Shown here: positions 38,012 through 49,703 of the stretch, in pieces
Numbering within the stretch: the first letter of the stretch is position 1
How the letters are laid out: each line of letters starts with the position of its first letter
Assembly: GCA_950295325.1 (NCBI GenBank)
Contig: OX485807.1
Coordinates: 808,501 to 872,500 of the forward strand
Direction: 5' to 3'
Length of the DNA: 64,000 bases
Source: Polytrichum commune
Taxonomy: Eukaryota > Streptophyta > Polytrichopsida > Polytrichales > Polytrichaceae
Notes under the pieces: model-generated
What the model saw: the letters and a program-made list of their open reading frames with translations, nothing else
Database searches by the model: none
Told to the model about the DNA's origin: nothing
Translations under genes and position numbers: made by a program

Positions 38012-38257
38012 GGCCCGAGCCGTGTATAATGTGGGTATGCTCAATCGTGACAACAACTGCACTTTCAGGAGAGAGAAAAAAAAAACAATTGTGAATAATT
38101 CAGGAATTAACGAATCAGGCCTCACAAATGGGACTCAACCCACTGCTACGTAGCTTCGGCCCGAGCCTAATTCTTAGGTTAGGAGGTCGTCTCTCTTCTT
38201 GGCCCGGCAGGCTCCCGTCGTCCTTCCCTTTGCAAAGAGCTCGCAGTTCTGAAGCTC

Positions 38258-38274
38258 TAGGGTTTCTAGGGTTT
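38258..38274 (+). promoter_or_regulatory. Double telo-box (TAGGGTTT) before the eIF3f start
   Basis: Two direct copies of TAGGGTTT (38258-38265 and 38267-38274), 28 bases before the ATG. The telo-box (AAACCCTA) near the transcription start, together with site II, is a recognised signature of plant translation-machinery genes and fits the gene downstream. Confidence 0.6.
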
Positions 38275-38302
38275 TCACGCTTCCAGCGGCCTCGCTCGCA
38301 AC

Positions 38303-41300
38303 ATGGCGATGGGGAGGACCGTATTGCACATGCCCTCAGGCCCTACGGGCGTCATCGCAAAGCTCCATCCCACCGTTCTCTTCAACATCTGCGACTCGTA
38401 CATCCGCCGAAACGATCAGCAGGAGCGCGTCATCGGCACCTTGTGTGGCTCCATCTCCTCCGATGGGACTGTGGAGATTCGCAACTCCTACGCCGTGCCT
38501 CATAGCGAGATGGCCGATCAGGTTAACTTACTTTCTTATTGTGGCGATTGTCTTGTTGATCCTCACTATGCCGGAATTCTTTTGTTTAACGACTCGGTGG
38601 AGTGGAGTCATGTGAGATATTTTTGGACTTACAACTATCTCAAGAAGATCCTCAAATGTCAAGGAATTCTTACTTTACAACAGGCACTCTTTCTGGCTAT
38701 GGCTTAACTATCTCTGTTATCTCAATTGTTTTGAATGGGTACCGGCTGACTCGTTTTCCATAACAATGACTTGCATTCGCAAGTGGAATGTACCTTTGCA
38801 GCGGTTTGGTATGGTATATTTAAGAGAAATAGTGTGGACTTACAACAAACCCAAAAAAATACTCAATTATGAAGAATTCCTACTTCTCATCAGGCACTTG
38901 TCTGGCTGTCACTTAACTGTTTTTGTCATCTCGATGGTCTTAGATGGGGCAGCGTCATGCCTGGTTCGTTTGCCATAACGATGGCTTGTATTTACAAGTG
39001 GAATCAACTGTAGTTGTAGTTTGCAGCGATTTGGTATGGGTTCCATGTGTAGCAGCAGATGATGCTTCAAGGATTCCACTTGCGTGAATCTTCAGTGGCA
39101 ATTGTGGTCTTAATCACTCTGTTCTAGGTTACAAGAACACTTTATAGGGTTTGGTTGTACATGAGAGGTTTCTTTATTGGTTCGGGTCAATATGTGTGGG
39201 ATCGTGGAACTGGGAGCACTGCATAAGTAACCTAATTCTCTCATTAGGCTTAAATAATAAGAGGGGCACATGGTGCTACAATTAAATCCACAGCTGGCAC
39301 TCCCAAATGAGTGGGAACGAGGATACTGATGTAAGCCTGCAAATGGCGCTCTGTACTTTGGATTATTGACTATAATTTCATGCTGTGCATCGCTTCTGTA
39401 TGTAGGTTGCAGTCGATATCGACTACCACCGAACCATGTTTGAGCTGCACCAGCGCGTAAGCCCCAAGGAAATCATTGTTGGCTGGTATGTATCCTTGTT
39501 CCAAAAAGAATTGTGATTTACATTAATTTTTATTCTCCTCCCTCAATTGTCTCCCTACATTTTATACATTTGGATGTTGTTTAGGTGTCTGTTAATTTGT
39601 GAAAAAGGATGAACTATATGGCCGTGCCAGAAGAATAAAGTTCAGCTTGCAAGCAGTGAAAGTCAATTGTTCTCGGTATGCATAGATTGTTGCTGGTGCC
39701 TAAAATCACCAAATGAAAGCGTTGTTACAAGTTAGTTGGAGGGCCTGAACCCTCAGAAGGCCCTCCATTATTATGGGGTCTCTCAGTTTCGTTCTAGCTT
39801 CAGGGAATCCGGACCTTGGCCTTTTATTCAGGAATCCAGAAGTTCAAGGGGTTCACATAAAAAAACCTGGCTCACAAATGATGTAGAAGTCTTGGGGTGG
39901 CTTGATGCTCTCCACCATTTATATCTTAAAGAGCGTTTTGGTTTTTTGCAGGTACTCCACAGGTGCTAGTTTGAGCCCAAGTGATACATTGATCCATGAG
40001 TTCTATGGAAGAGAAGTAAGCAACCCAGTTCTGCTCACTGTGGACACTCAATTCACAGAAGAGCGAGCTAATATCAAGGCATTCGTGTCCACTCTTCTCA
40101 CCCTTGGGGATCGGCAGCTAGCAGCTCAATTCCATGAGGTCCAACTTGACTTGCGCCTCATTGAGGCTGAGAGAATAGGATGTAAGACAATTTTTCTTTT
40201 GTTTTTGTTTATTTTTGTAGCTTCGCACACTACACTGATATATTATGTACAGTAGCTTTCTTTTTAGTATTGATTACGTAGCCAGAAAAGAAGATGCACT
40301 GCAGTTATTTAACTATGTTCTTTTGATTTTTTCTGACCAGGCACAATCAATTTGTTCAGATTCTGACTGATGGATGTGGTGCTTTGACAGTTGATCTATT
40401 GAAGAAGACAGTAGTGGAGAAGTTACCCAATGATGTTGAAGGTCTGGAATCCACTATTGAGAGGCTGCAAGGGATGATTGACACAGTCTTCAGATATGTT
40501 GAAGATGTTGTGGTAAAGCCCTCTAAAAGCATTGCTGTTTGAACACTCACTTTCTGCACTATTCATCACCAACCCACAAACGAACATTAGACTAATTATA
40601 GTGGGCCACATTGTTTACTTGTAACACCTTTCTCATTACATAAACTATCTCATCTAGTGTTTCATTCAAATTGGTGTGCCATGTTAAGTAGAGTGGTCTT
40701 CATGGCTTGCCATGTAGCACTGAGTGTCATTCGACACCCTCTCTAGTTGCCACCCAGTGATTGCAAGACAACTGATGTGGCTTGATAGTAAATTGTGTCG
40801 ACCATACTAAACCAGATGTTTAGTGTAATGTTTATAATTGTGGGCAATATGATTTACCAGTGATGTAGATTAATGTGGGTCAGCAAATTATGACAAGTGG
40901 CATAGACAATATGACGGCACTAAGACAACAGGCTTCAGTAGTTTGTAACAAGACAGTTCCTCAAATTTAAAGAGTTTGAACATTAATGTGGCACAATAGT
41001 TGTAATGCCACAGTAATTCAGATATATAGTGTAGCGGACATTTGAGTATTCTATCGATGGTCACCTTGTTCCATTGTTAGGAATAACAGCTTGAATGACT
41101 TTTGCAGGAAGGGCAAGTTGAGCCTGACAACTCTGTAGGAAGGTATCTTGCGGACACGTTGGCTTCAGTTCCCAGAGTGGCTACTGATGCTTTTGACAAA
41201 CTCTTCAATGATAGCATCCAGGTACTGTTTCTGCAGGAAATTCATCGTTTGATATGTTGCTCTAAACCATGGATTCTCTTACTAACAAACATGGGAGGCT

Positions 41301-41550
41301 GTTGTGATGATAATACTAGCTCTATCATAAGACACACGATCCATCTGTGGTTTAGTTATGCATATTTTTGTCAATCAAGATACATTACAAAGTTCTCATG
41401 AAAAATGCAACTTAATACATCTTGCTGACTAAACTCGTGTTGGGCGAATTGGCAATGCAGGATCTGTTGTTGGTGTTGTACTTGGCAAACCTCACAAGAA
41501 CACAGTTGACATTGGCAGAGAAGTTAAATACAGCTGCTCAAATAGTTTAG
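38303..41550 (+). CDS. EIF3F: Translation initiation factor eIF3 subunit f (MPN domain), six exons
   Basis: Non-catalytic MPN subunit of the eIF3 complex, which helps load mRNA and initiator tRNA on the 40S ribosome. Exons 38303-38521, 39406-39485, 39952-40181, 40391-40512, 41108-41221 and 41461-41550 join in phase to 284 residues, close to the roughly 290 of plant eIF3f. The MPN domain covers about 12-140 (TVLFNICDSYIRRND, VIGTLCGSI, VDIDYHRTMFELHQRVSPKE, IIVGWYSTGASLSPSDTLIH). The JAMM metal-binding HxH is replaced by YST, so a JAMM peptidase is not expected. The C-terminal helical part (EKLPNDVEGLESTIERLQGM, LYLANLTRTQLTLAEKLNTA) matches the family to the end. The ATG at 38303 gives the family N-terminus. 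All introns are GT-AG (884, 466, 209, 595 and 239 bases). Site II and telo-box motifs precede it. No defect seen. Confidence 0.95.
38608..39040. repeat. Tandem duplication in eIF3f intron 1 (period 212)
   Basis: TGGACTTACAACTATCTCAA near 38623 recurs as TGGACTTACAACAAACCCAA near 38835. Later landmarks recur in order: AGGAATTCTTAC against AGAATTCCTAC, CAGGCACT, CTGGCT, CGTTTTCCATAACAATG against CGTTTGCCATAACGATG, ACAAGTGGAAT, TTTGCAGCG-TTTGGTATGG. The whole block lies in the 884-base first intron. Confidence 0.88.
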
Positions 41551-42853
41551 GTTCTAGTCCAATGCCTGTAGTTACATCTTTTCATGCATTCTTGACCTTG
41601 AATAGTCAAGTGTGTAGTTCAATTTTGTAAGGTGAATCCGGAAGTTGTTCCCAACTTTCAGGGGATTGAGCAATCCTCTCAGGAATGATCCAGTTTCAGA
41701 CTTGCAAAGCCAATTTTCATATAGAGAATGCTGATTATTACCCCTATGCAGGTACATGTGATAAACCTTGCTTTTAGCAAGGTTCCCTACAGTGCACTAT
41801 TTTCTCAATGTCCATGGCTTGAAATGAGGAAACTGATGTTCGATCTTTCAGCATTTGGGAAATAATGCCTTCCATTATGCACCTTCTTGGATTAAAGGTT
41901 GAAAATCAGTACGTCCTGGAATATGTTGTGCCTTTGTTTATTAGCCTTTTGGCTTCCCGGACTTTAAAGTCAATTTCATTTCATTTTATTACAGCTTTTT
42001 TTATTGCGTAATACTGTCCCTCATCCATCTAGTTCCAAAGCGTCGTTAACCTGGTTTTGAGTTTTCTTGGTTGGATTGTATTCCGCTCCTCAATTTTTAG
42101 ACTAATAAAGTCTTGTTTCTATGCAATGAAATGACAAACGTTTTTAGTTAAGAATGGAAGTTAATAGCAAAAAAAAAGCCTTTACTCACTCTTTGGTAAT
42201 TTTACTCGTCAGAAAACCGGTAAATGCATTTAGTTATTGGAGGGTGGAATTTGTTTTCATCTTTGTCACGATTCATCCCTTCACCTACTTCCATGTTGCT
42301 TCCATGTATATATAGGTTAATGAAAAGGTTTTTCTTCTGTTGGTGTATGTAGACAAAGTCTATAATTATCCATTTGAGAGTGAGATGAACAGTCTCGTAA
42401 TACGGAAGCTTAAGTGCAAGCCAAAGTGGTCACCAAGGCTGCATGACCGGTCCAAGTGGCTGCAGGCTTACTTGAAGTGCATATGAAGCTCCTTGAACTC
42501 TCCTAAAAGCTATCTAAGGAAGCAGGATAAATGGCTATAGTGGCTTTTGGGCCCTGAAAAAGCAGTATGTAGAGGATTCTTGGAGTTTGCACATGTGTTG
42601 GTGTATAGTTTGAGTAGCCCCTGGAACAGGTATAGTATCTACAAACCAAATAGAGAAAGCCTACTGAAATAGAAGTATCTGCTAAACCAGTAATAAGTAA
42701 GAATTTGGCATGTATAGTGAGCCTGTAGGTAGATGTTGTACTCTGTAGGTGACGATAACATCACCTTGGTCACTTGGTGTCTAGAACTCTGACAATTGCA
42801 TGGTCAAAAGGAAGGTGCACTGATTATGGGTAAATAGTTTGGGCAGATGTACT

Positions 42854-43226
42854 GTGAAATGAAATGAAATTGATCTTAAAGATTGAAAAGCCATTAGGCT
42901 TATGGGACTAAAAGTACATCAAGAAAGGTTAATTCCCAAGAGTAGTAGAGGGCGAGAGAATTGATCATCCAACATAAATGCCTCCAAATAGTATGAATCC
43001 CAAATGCTACCTTTTTAAGTTGATGTGATACCGGATGTAGCTTGAAATAGTTTGGTTGAGGTCATTACACATGAATCAACCACAAGTCATGTTGGGTCAA
43101 GCTCATATATTGAATGGATGACATGTACGTTTCCATCTAGAGGATTAGTTAGTTTAAAACCATCATGATGTACTTTTAGCCTTTTTGGCTTCTTGGATTT
43201 TATAATTACATTTCATTTCATTATAC
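42854..43226. repeat. Family D inverted-repeat element
   Basis: The left end (TGAAATGAAATGAAATTGAT, then AAGCCATTAGGCTTATGGGA and CTAAAAGTACATCA) is the inverted counterpart of the right end (TGATGTACTTTTAGCCTTTT, GGCTTCTTGGATTTTATAAT, ATTTCATTTCATTA), giving imperfect terminal inverted repeats of about 65 bases. Single ends of this family appear near 31560, 41945, 48515 and 51840. Confidence 0.85.
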
Positions 43227-45439
43227 AATAAAATAAGTGTGAAACCCTAGTTACAGTTGTCATCACTTGTAGGAAAGTTGGGTTTTTTCTGAGCACTTGG
43301 TTTGAACATGGTTTATTCATGTGCATGGTCCATGCTCCGTTTGACATGCCATCCCTGACCATTGGTTTCATTGTCAAAGGGGCCAACACTAATTATGTCT
43401 TATTAAACTTGTAGTAAAATATAAATGTGGGGTGGGCCACGGTCTCCCTTGGCTTAATTTGACACCCCTAACATAGTTGTTCCCCCCATGTCTTGGTTGA
43501 AGAAAATTAGATTTAATTTAAATAAGATGTTAGCTTCCTACGCTTGAGGTTCCATGTTGTACCCAAGATGATAGTCAATCCCATTGCTTTTCCACCTAGC
43601 AGTGATCCACCTTTACCAACCAACATACTAATAGGGTAAATGCCTACAAGCTTAGTCAACATCACTGCATCTTATTGCACGCTACTAGTTGGTACAATTG
43701 GTTAGAAGGCCCTTTGGTAATTTGCAGTTGGGTTACTTTCAATACTTTATGGCCTTCCATCTTATAGTTAAATTAGAGTATGACAACAAATATCGGCGCT
43801 TTTGGCCAACTTCATCTAGATGTTAATTAACATAATCTAAGTTAATATCTAAGTTAATATCCCATGCCTGATATGCTTGTTTAGGGATTTTTTTTAACAA
43901 CATGACCAAGGCATATAACAACTCATTAATTAGAGCATTGGGCGATTCATGTGTGCAACACAAATTAAGTATTATAAAAATGTAAAAATGATAGTTTTGA
44001 TGTAGCAAACAAAGGAATCCATGCATGTTCTTGCAATGGTCCAAAGGGAGAGCCAATATCATCCCGTCTACTACAAATTGAATTTTATTAACAAACTCTA
44101 CAACGGTCTCTACATCTAGCAAATACTGTCATACCCCATACTCTAATGCCTCTACTTCAAATTCTTCATTGCTTGCATGCATACGAGTCAAGTACATGCC
44201 TTAATTGCAACATTGTAACATGATTTGAGGTGACTTGGAATTAGACTTACATTTCAGTCAACATTAAAGATGATGAAAAATCACACAATCTAAATTCCAT
44301 ACAAAGCATTGAGGAACATATTTAGGCAAGCAATGGGTTTCAAGGGAGCTTAGGAAATCTCAAACTCTAAATTGGAAAGGGATTTGAAAACAAAATGAGA
44401 CAATGTTGGCCCCGGATGTGTTTGCCCAAGGGGTGAGTGCATATGCATAGGCCTAGTAGGTGAGCCTACATTCAAGGTAAAACAATTAACATATACATAT
44501 ACTTAACAATGAGGTTTGCAAGGGTTCTATCATCATATTGGAAGCATAACAACATGATATCCACACAAGTGAATGTTTGAAAGTTACACATTCAAGTACA
44601 TGTTTGAAATTTAAACATGGCAGCCCAATATGACATTTCACCCACATCAAAGCCATTATAATATGGTACATATTTGTCATATGCTTCATCGTCTATCAAG
44701 CTCTCATGTTTGGTTGTCTTGAAGATTCATTCTACCATTGCACAAATATGTATGTTGCTGAGCATTCCCTGCAAGCAGGGCTATCCAATCACATGATTAT
44801 GACACAAATGCCTCTATTTTTTTGTTCACGGAGGTCAGCTAGAAACATTCACCTATCCTACCTTGCTCAAAGCTATAACTTTGGGGAGAATGTGCATTTA
44901 ACTCAAACCTTGAGGGAGATGGTGGTTCAAATGAGGCCGAGGATGAAACACACCCAAGCAAAATACCACCCAACCAGTCCTTAACCTTGAACATCATGAT
45001 TGAAACAACTTTTTGCTCCATATTTTCCTAGGGTGAACAAATGCACATATGAGCTATAATAGTCAAACCCAAACCTCACAAAACCATGACATGCAACGAA
45101 GAGGAAGGAATGGCCTTACCTAAATTGATAGTTGACGTTGATCTTTTGTTCGGTTGTGTACCCAATTGGCTTCGAAGTTGGATGTGCACCTAATTTGTCT
45201 CCAAACCTTGCATACTTCCCTTACCCTTCAAGTTGGATATTGAAACACCCAACCTCCATCCTTCCAAGGGATCCTCATCCACAAAGGCAACGACAATCGA
45301 ATGGACGCCACAAAGTTCATTTGCTAGATCTCATCATGATAGAAGAGAGTAGAAGCTTCAAGGTGGATGAAGGTGGACCTAGGCGGATGATAATAATTCC
45401 CATGCATTGGCAGCATGCACATTGGATGACATAACGAGT

Positions 45440-45932
45440 ATATGAGACCTATGGCGGTAACCCGGGTTACCGATTTTATAAAGTGTGTAAAAGAAATTAA
45501 TTAATTAATTTTATGGAGGGCGGGTTACCAAATTTTAAAAGTGTGTGAACGCTATTAAAATAATAGTAATAAATTTCCTAGAGAGTGCCCAAAGTAGGGC
45601 CAACATTTGGTTTGCACTTTGCAAATAGTGCAGTCTCAACAACATGAACATGGGACGAGGTCCATCATTGCGTCTTTTGAGGCTTGTGTGTGTGTTTGCT
45701 CTTGGGTTTGCTGGCAATGTCGCAATGCTCAAAGTTCACCCTATTCCAGTATGGCATAATCTCAAAACCAAAGTCTCAAAAATTGTTGTCATTATGAGGG
45801 CGAATAGAGCTTGACGAGCCCGACAATCTGAGCCCCTTTTCTTTTGATTTGGACCAATTTTGAGGTAGCTATCGTAATCCACATACACCCGGGTTACGGT
45901 AGTAATCCGGGTTACCACCATAGGTCTCATAT
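45440..45932. repeat. 493-base terminal-inverted-repeat element with GGTAACCCGGGTTACC palindrome
   Basis: The left end ATATGAGACCTATGGCGGTA and the right end (reverse complement ATATGAGACCTATGGTGGTA) match almost perfectly over 34 bases, through GGTAACCCGG. A perfect 16-base palindrome lies at 45456-45471, and CCCGGGTTAC words recur inside the right end. The interior has no coding capacity. It looks younger than the other elements here because its ends are so well kept. Confidence 0.9.
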
Positions 45933-48136
45933 GGCGATTTGAATTGAGAGTTGCTCAGCAACTCACTTCCTATTTTAGTCCCCCAATAAGCTTCCTCTCC
46001 TCCAACATGTCATCCTCCACATCTACCAACCCTACTTTGATTACCGAACTTGCAAGATTGAGAGCAACAATGCCGACATCTATGACACACATGCCACCTC
46101 TCATAATGGGACCCATAAGAGCACATGGAGGTCACTTCATTGTCAAGTTGACACCACGTGTGGACAAAGTTTGCTACCCCTATATTACATGCCATATATA
46201 ATTTTAAAATTTATGATATTTTTTCTACATATACATAACCATTGATAGTATATTTTTATACTTTTTTGAAATGTTTAGTCATCTTTATTTATTTTTAGTA
46301 ATTGTTTTAGTTCAATTATGTGTCATTCTAGTTACAAATGGTATGTTTTATGAAAAAAAGAAATCATCAAATTTAGTTACCACTTTTGACTATGTCATAG
46401 GTACTGTGTATATCTACTCATGAAAAAAATTTGATAAAATTTTGACCCATTTTGGTGGTGCAACTTACCAAAAGAAGATTTTTTTTGGTCGCACGTGGTG
46501 TTCAACTTGACAATGGAGTGATCTACCCGTGCATAAGAGGCTTGAGGGCGATACTAACTGGACTAGGAGGCGAAACATCAAAGGTGAGTTGTTTTTGCTC
46601 TCATATTTTCTACTTTTTAAATTATTGCAGGTAATGTCCCATTGCTCACATCTCCAAAGTTCAAAATATCTCGCTATGCCCATGTGAGACATCATGTTGG
46701 TGCAATGGAAGGTTCCCTAGCCAATTCACCTTCACTTCCTAAGCTCTTCTAAAATCCGCCCTTAATATTGTCTTGCATGACAATGTAGAAGGTGCTTGGG
46801 CATTGTGTTGGCTTCAAGTCCGAATTATGAGTATCATGGCAATTTGGTTTGGTTTCATGGTGATATGAGTTTTACTTTCCTTGCAATTTAATGTCACTTT
46901 CATGGAAAATTGGTATTAGTGACATGGCCCATCCCCTTTTTGTTACCATCAATTAGGATTGGTATCTTGGCAATTTGATTTTAGGGGGATAGCTATGTCG
47001 AATAAAGGGCCCTGACAACGTCGAAGTGGATTTCCAATGTAGCAATCAAGCCTCATTTGAAACTATCCACTTGACCTTCTGATGCATGGGATATTGTGGG
47101 CAATGGGTAGGACAATGCTCCTAGTTTGTCAAGTGCCTTTGCAAATAAGGTAACGCCTTTAGCATACCAAGATCAAAGTGGTCCATCGGGCAATGTACGT
47201 TATAGAAGAGTTGGTTCTCAACATCCAGAAGGCTACCAAGTGTTGGCTCTTGTGAGAGCACAACACTTGGGATAGCTCCATTGTCCACTCACTTAACCAA
47301 CCCCGTAGAGTCAACACCACAAGTGGTTTGAATGATAAAGTAGATTAATATAGAGAGGTTCTCCTTAAATTCAACGAGGAATGTATTCAATCTAAAAGGT
47401 TTAGGGTTTAGTTAAGAGGTGTAGAGGCTAGTAATTAGGGGTTGTGAGAATCACAACCTAGTGTAGTTTAAGATTTATTTGTTTACAAGAAATTATTGAA
47501 ACCACATCAATGATATTGCTCAATGTGAAGTCACATGTGAATAAACGGTTTGGCATACAAGCAATTCCCCTCACTTCACTTTGCTCCAAATTGTGACATA
47601 AAGAACTGGGCATGCATGGAATGGCATAAATATGTACAATATCTTCCCACTAGAATGGTCATTGTTGTTGTAATATGTGCAGTTAGAAGATGTGGTTGGA
47701 AACCACGCTACACATTTATCATTTATAAAATAAAGATATATTAAGCACATGTTATTACCAATAATTTACAAATGTTTATTGAGGCATTGATTACATGCAT
47801 GGAATTACAAAAAAGGATGCATACAAATTCGTAAAAATGCACAAAAGTAGTGACTACCATATTATTTGGTGGATGTGTAAACAAGGGTATATATAATCAA
47901 AGAATCAGTGACATGAGGGAAAGTGCTTAATTCAAGCTCAAAGGGACTAGTAAGCCTTGCTCTTAAATATAGCCATGAAATACCATATTGTGTATCAAAA
48001 GGGGCATGACCCTTAGTGCATGACTTAAATGATAAGGCTTTGAAACGGTATGCTAGAAGGATCATGATCATAAACACAAGTGCAAAGTGCCCATTCTCTA
48101 TTCAAATGCCCCCCCCCCCCCCAAGTGCAAAAGAAC

Positions 48137-48350
48137 TACATTATATATTGCATCTAGTGTCACTTACTAAATGGAGTTACACAATGTTGTATCTTTTTAT
48201 TATTAATGTAAATTTTTACCAAGTAAAGATGTTAGTCTTCAAACAATTGATTTGACCTTTGTTGGCATTAAAAAAATGAGATACACATTAAAGAGTTATG
48301 GCATTGTGTAATTCCAAATAATAAGCGACACTAAATACAATATTTATAGT
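48137..48350. repeat. Family A inverted-repeat element, copy 3
   Basis: Left CTAGTGTCACTTACTAAATG and right AATAATAAGCGACACTAAAT ends are inverted. The interior shares ACCAAGTAAAGATGTT with the copy at 18067. A 13- to 14-base C run (48109-48122) lies just upstream. Confidence 0.75.
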
Positions 48351-48514
48351 AGTTTTTCTACTAGTGCATGCCCTTGTCATTTACCTAGCTCATTCCCCTA
48401 TGATGAGTTGATACTAGTTTGCACTCACAATACTAACCCCAATGTTGTTATTGTTAAAATAAGTTCAACACTTGGCCCACGATACACTACCAACATACAA
48501 AATCCTATACAATG

Positions 48515-48680
48515 AAATGAGATTGATTTGAAAATTCAAGAAGCCAAATGCCTTATGAGACTAAAACTGCATCAAGATGGAGTGGAACCGGTTCATTCCC
48601 CAAAGTGGCGGAATGTAGTAGCCTCCGTGAGGTAGAGGCTAACATCAACATGATGGTGCAATTAAAAGAAAGACTCGAGG
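48515..48680. repeat. Family D-related fragment
   Basis: AAGAAGCCAAATGCCTTATG, GACTAAAACTGCATCAAGAT, then GTAGCCTCCGTGAGGTAGAG. The latter part also matches 31650-31730 and the reverse of 51720-51830, so family D ends are attached to a second shared block in three places. Confidence 0.6.
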
Positions 48681-48689
48681 CTCCCAGTA

Positions 48690-48836
48690 TGAGGGTTGGT
48701 TCACACAGGTCCCAAGTCCTAAGTCCCAAGCCGCTTTAGGTCAATCCGTGCAATCTTAGCCTTTGAGAGCATGAAAGTTGGGACTTACCACTTCACACAT
48801 GGTACTAAGTCCCAAATCCCAAGTCACAAGTATGAC
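48690..48836. repeat. Element with CCCAAGTCCTAAGTCCCA ends, copy 1
   Basis: Left GGTCCCAAGTCCTAAGTCCC and right words CTAAGTCCCAAATCCCAAGT flank a core (GAGAGCATGAAAGTTGGGAC, TTACCACTTCACA) that matches the reverse complement of 54497-54640. Confidence 0.65.
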
Positions 48837-48878
48837 ATGGATACCTACATGACAACAATTTTGAAGGTGAGGCTTGGG

Positions 48879-49475
48879 ACTTAGGGCCACTTCACACATG
48901 AGCCAAGAGCCGTGACCTTGTAATGGTGAGGACCCTTGACTCTCATCCAAAGGCCATACCATGGGTGTTGGGAAAGCCATTTTATGTAGTCTTTGGCCCT
49001 CAAGCATAGTGTGAAGTGAGAATGAACCATGTTGCGGGACCATTGCATATTTTGTTGGCGGAAAAAGAGGGGAGGATTTGGTTAATATAATATGTCTCCA
49101 AGTTTATCAATTTAAGATAATTACTTGGTGGTGTTTGTCTGTCTTGGAATCTGTTCTGGAATATGCCATGCAGTATGTCCTGAAATATGTCATGCTGGAA
49201 AAAATATTAAAAAAGTCATGGTGTCCCGGAATTTGCGTCAAGCCCACCTCTTGGAGGTGGGTCTGACGCAAATTCCGGTAGACCATGCACCCTTATCCAC
49301 AACTAGCCATGTAGGACTCCATGTAGACTTTTCATCCACGAACTTTTCTTTGGGCCTTTAGGCCGTCACCTCCTAGTGTGAAGTGAACTTGGACGGTCTC
49401 CGCCTTTTCGACCAATGAGAGCTCTTACATTGCCATGGTCAAGGGCCTTCAGCCTTGTGTGTGAAGTGGCCCTTA
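48879..49475. repeat. Family F inverted-repeat element with central hairpin
   Basis: The left end TTAGGGCCACTTCACACATG and right end (reverse complement AAGGGCCACTTCACACACAA) are terminal inverted repeats; GAGCCGTGACC and TCAAGCATAGTGTGAAGTGA words recur inside. A second copy lies at 55998-56512. The centre holds the hairpin at 49226-49278. Length about 597 bases. Confidence 0.75.
49226..49278. other. Near-perfect 53-base hairpin
   Basis: The arms CCGGAATTTGCGTCA and TGACGCAAATTCCGG are perfectly complementary (15 pairs), followed inward by a short mismatch (AG against TC) and CCCACCTC pairing with GAGGTGGG (8 pairs), leaving a three-base TTG loop. It lies at the centre of the family F element, and a degraded version is visible near 56253-56296. 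It could be a source of small RNAs or just a nested palindromic insertion. Confidence 0.8.
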
Positions 49476-49678
49476 TGTTGAAAGTTGGGTTGAACCAAAA
49501 GCTAGACCCAACTCTCAACACACAAATCCCGTGAATGGTTTTGCATAAATTAATCAAGATCCGACGTTAATGAGAACTAACTTTATTTAAATGGTTTCTT
49601 GAGGTTCAAAAGTTGGGACTGGGGACCCCATGTGAACCGGCCGAAAGAGTCCAAGTGCCCACAGCTTTTGCAACAACG

Positions 49679-49703
49679 CAAAGGCAAGGCAAGGCAAGGC
49701 AAG
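49679..49703. repeat. (AAGGC)n microsatellite
   Basis: About five tandem AAGGC pentamers; non-coding. Confidence 0.85.
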
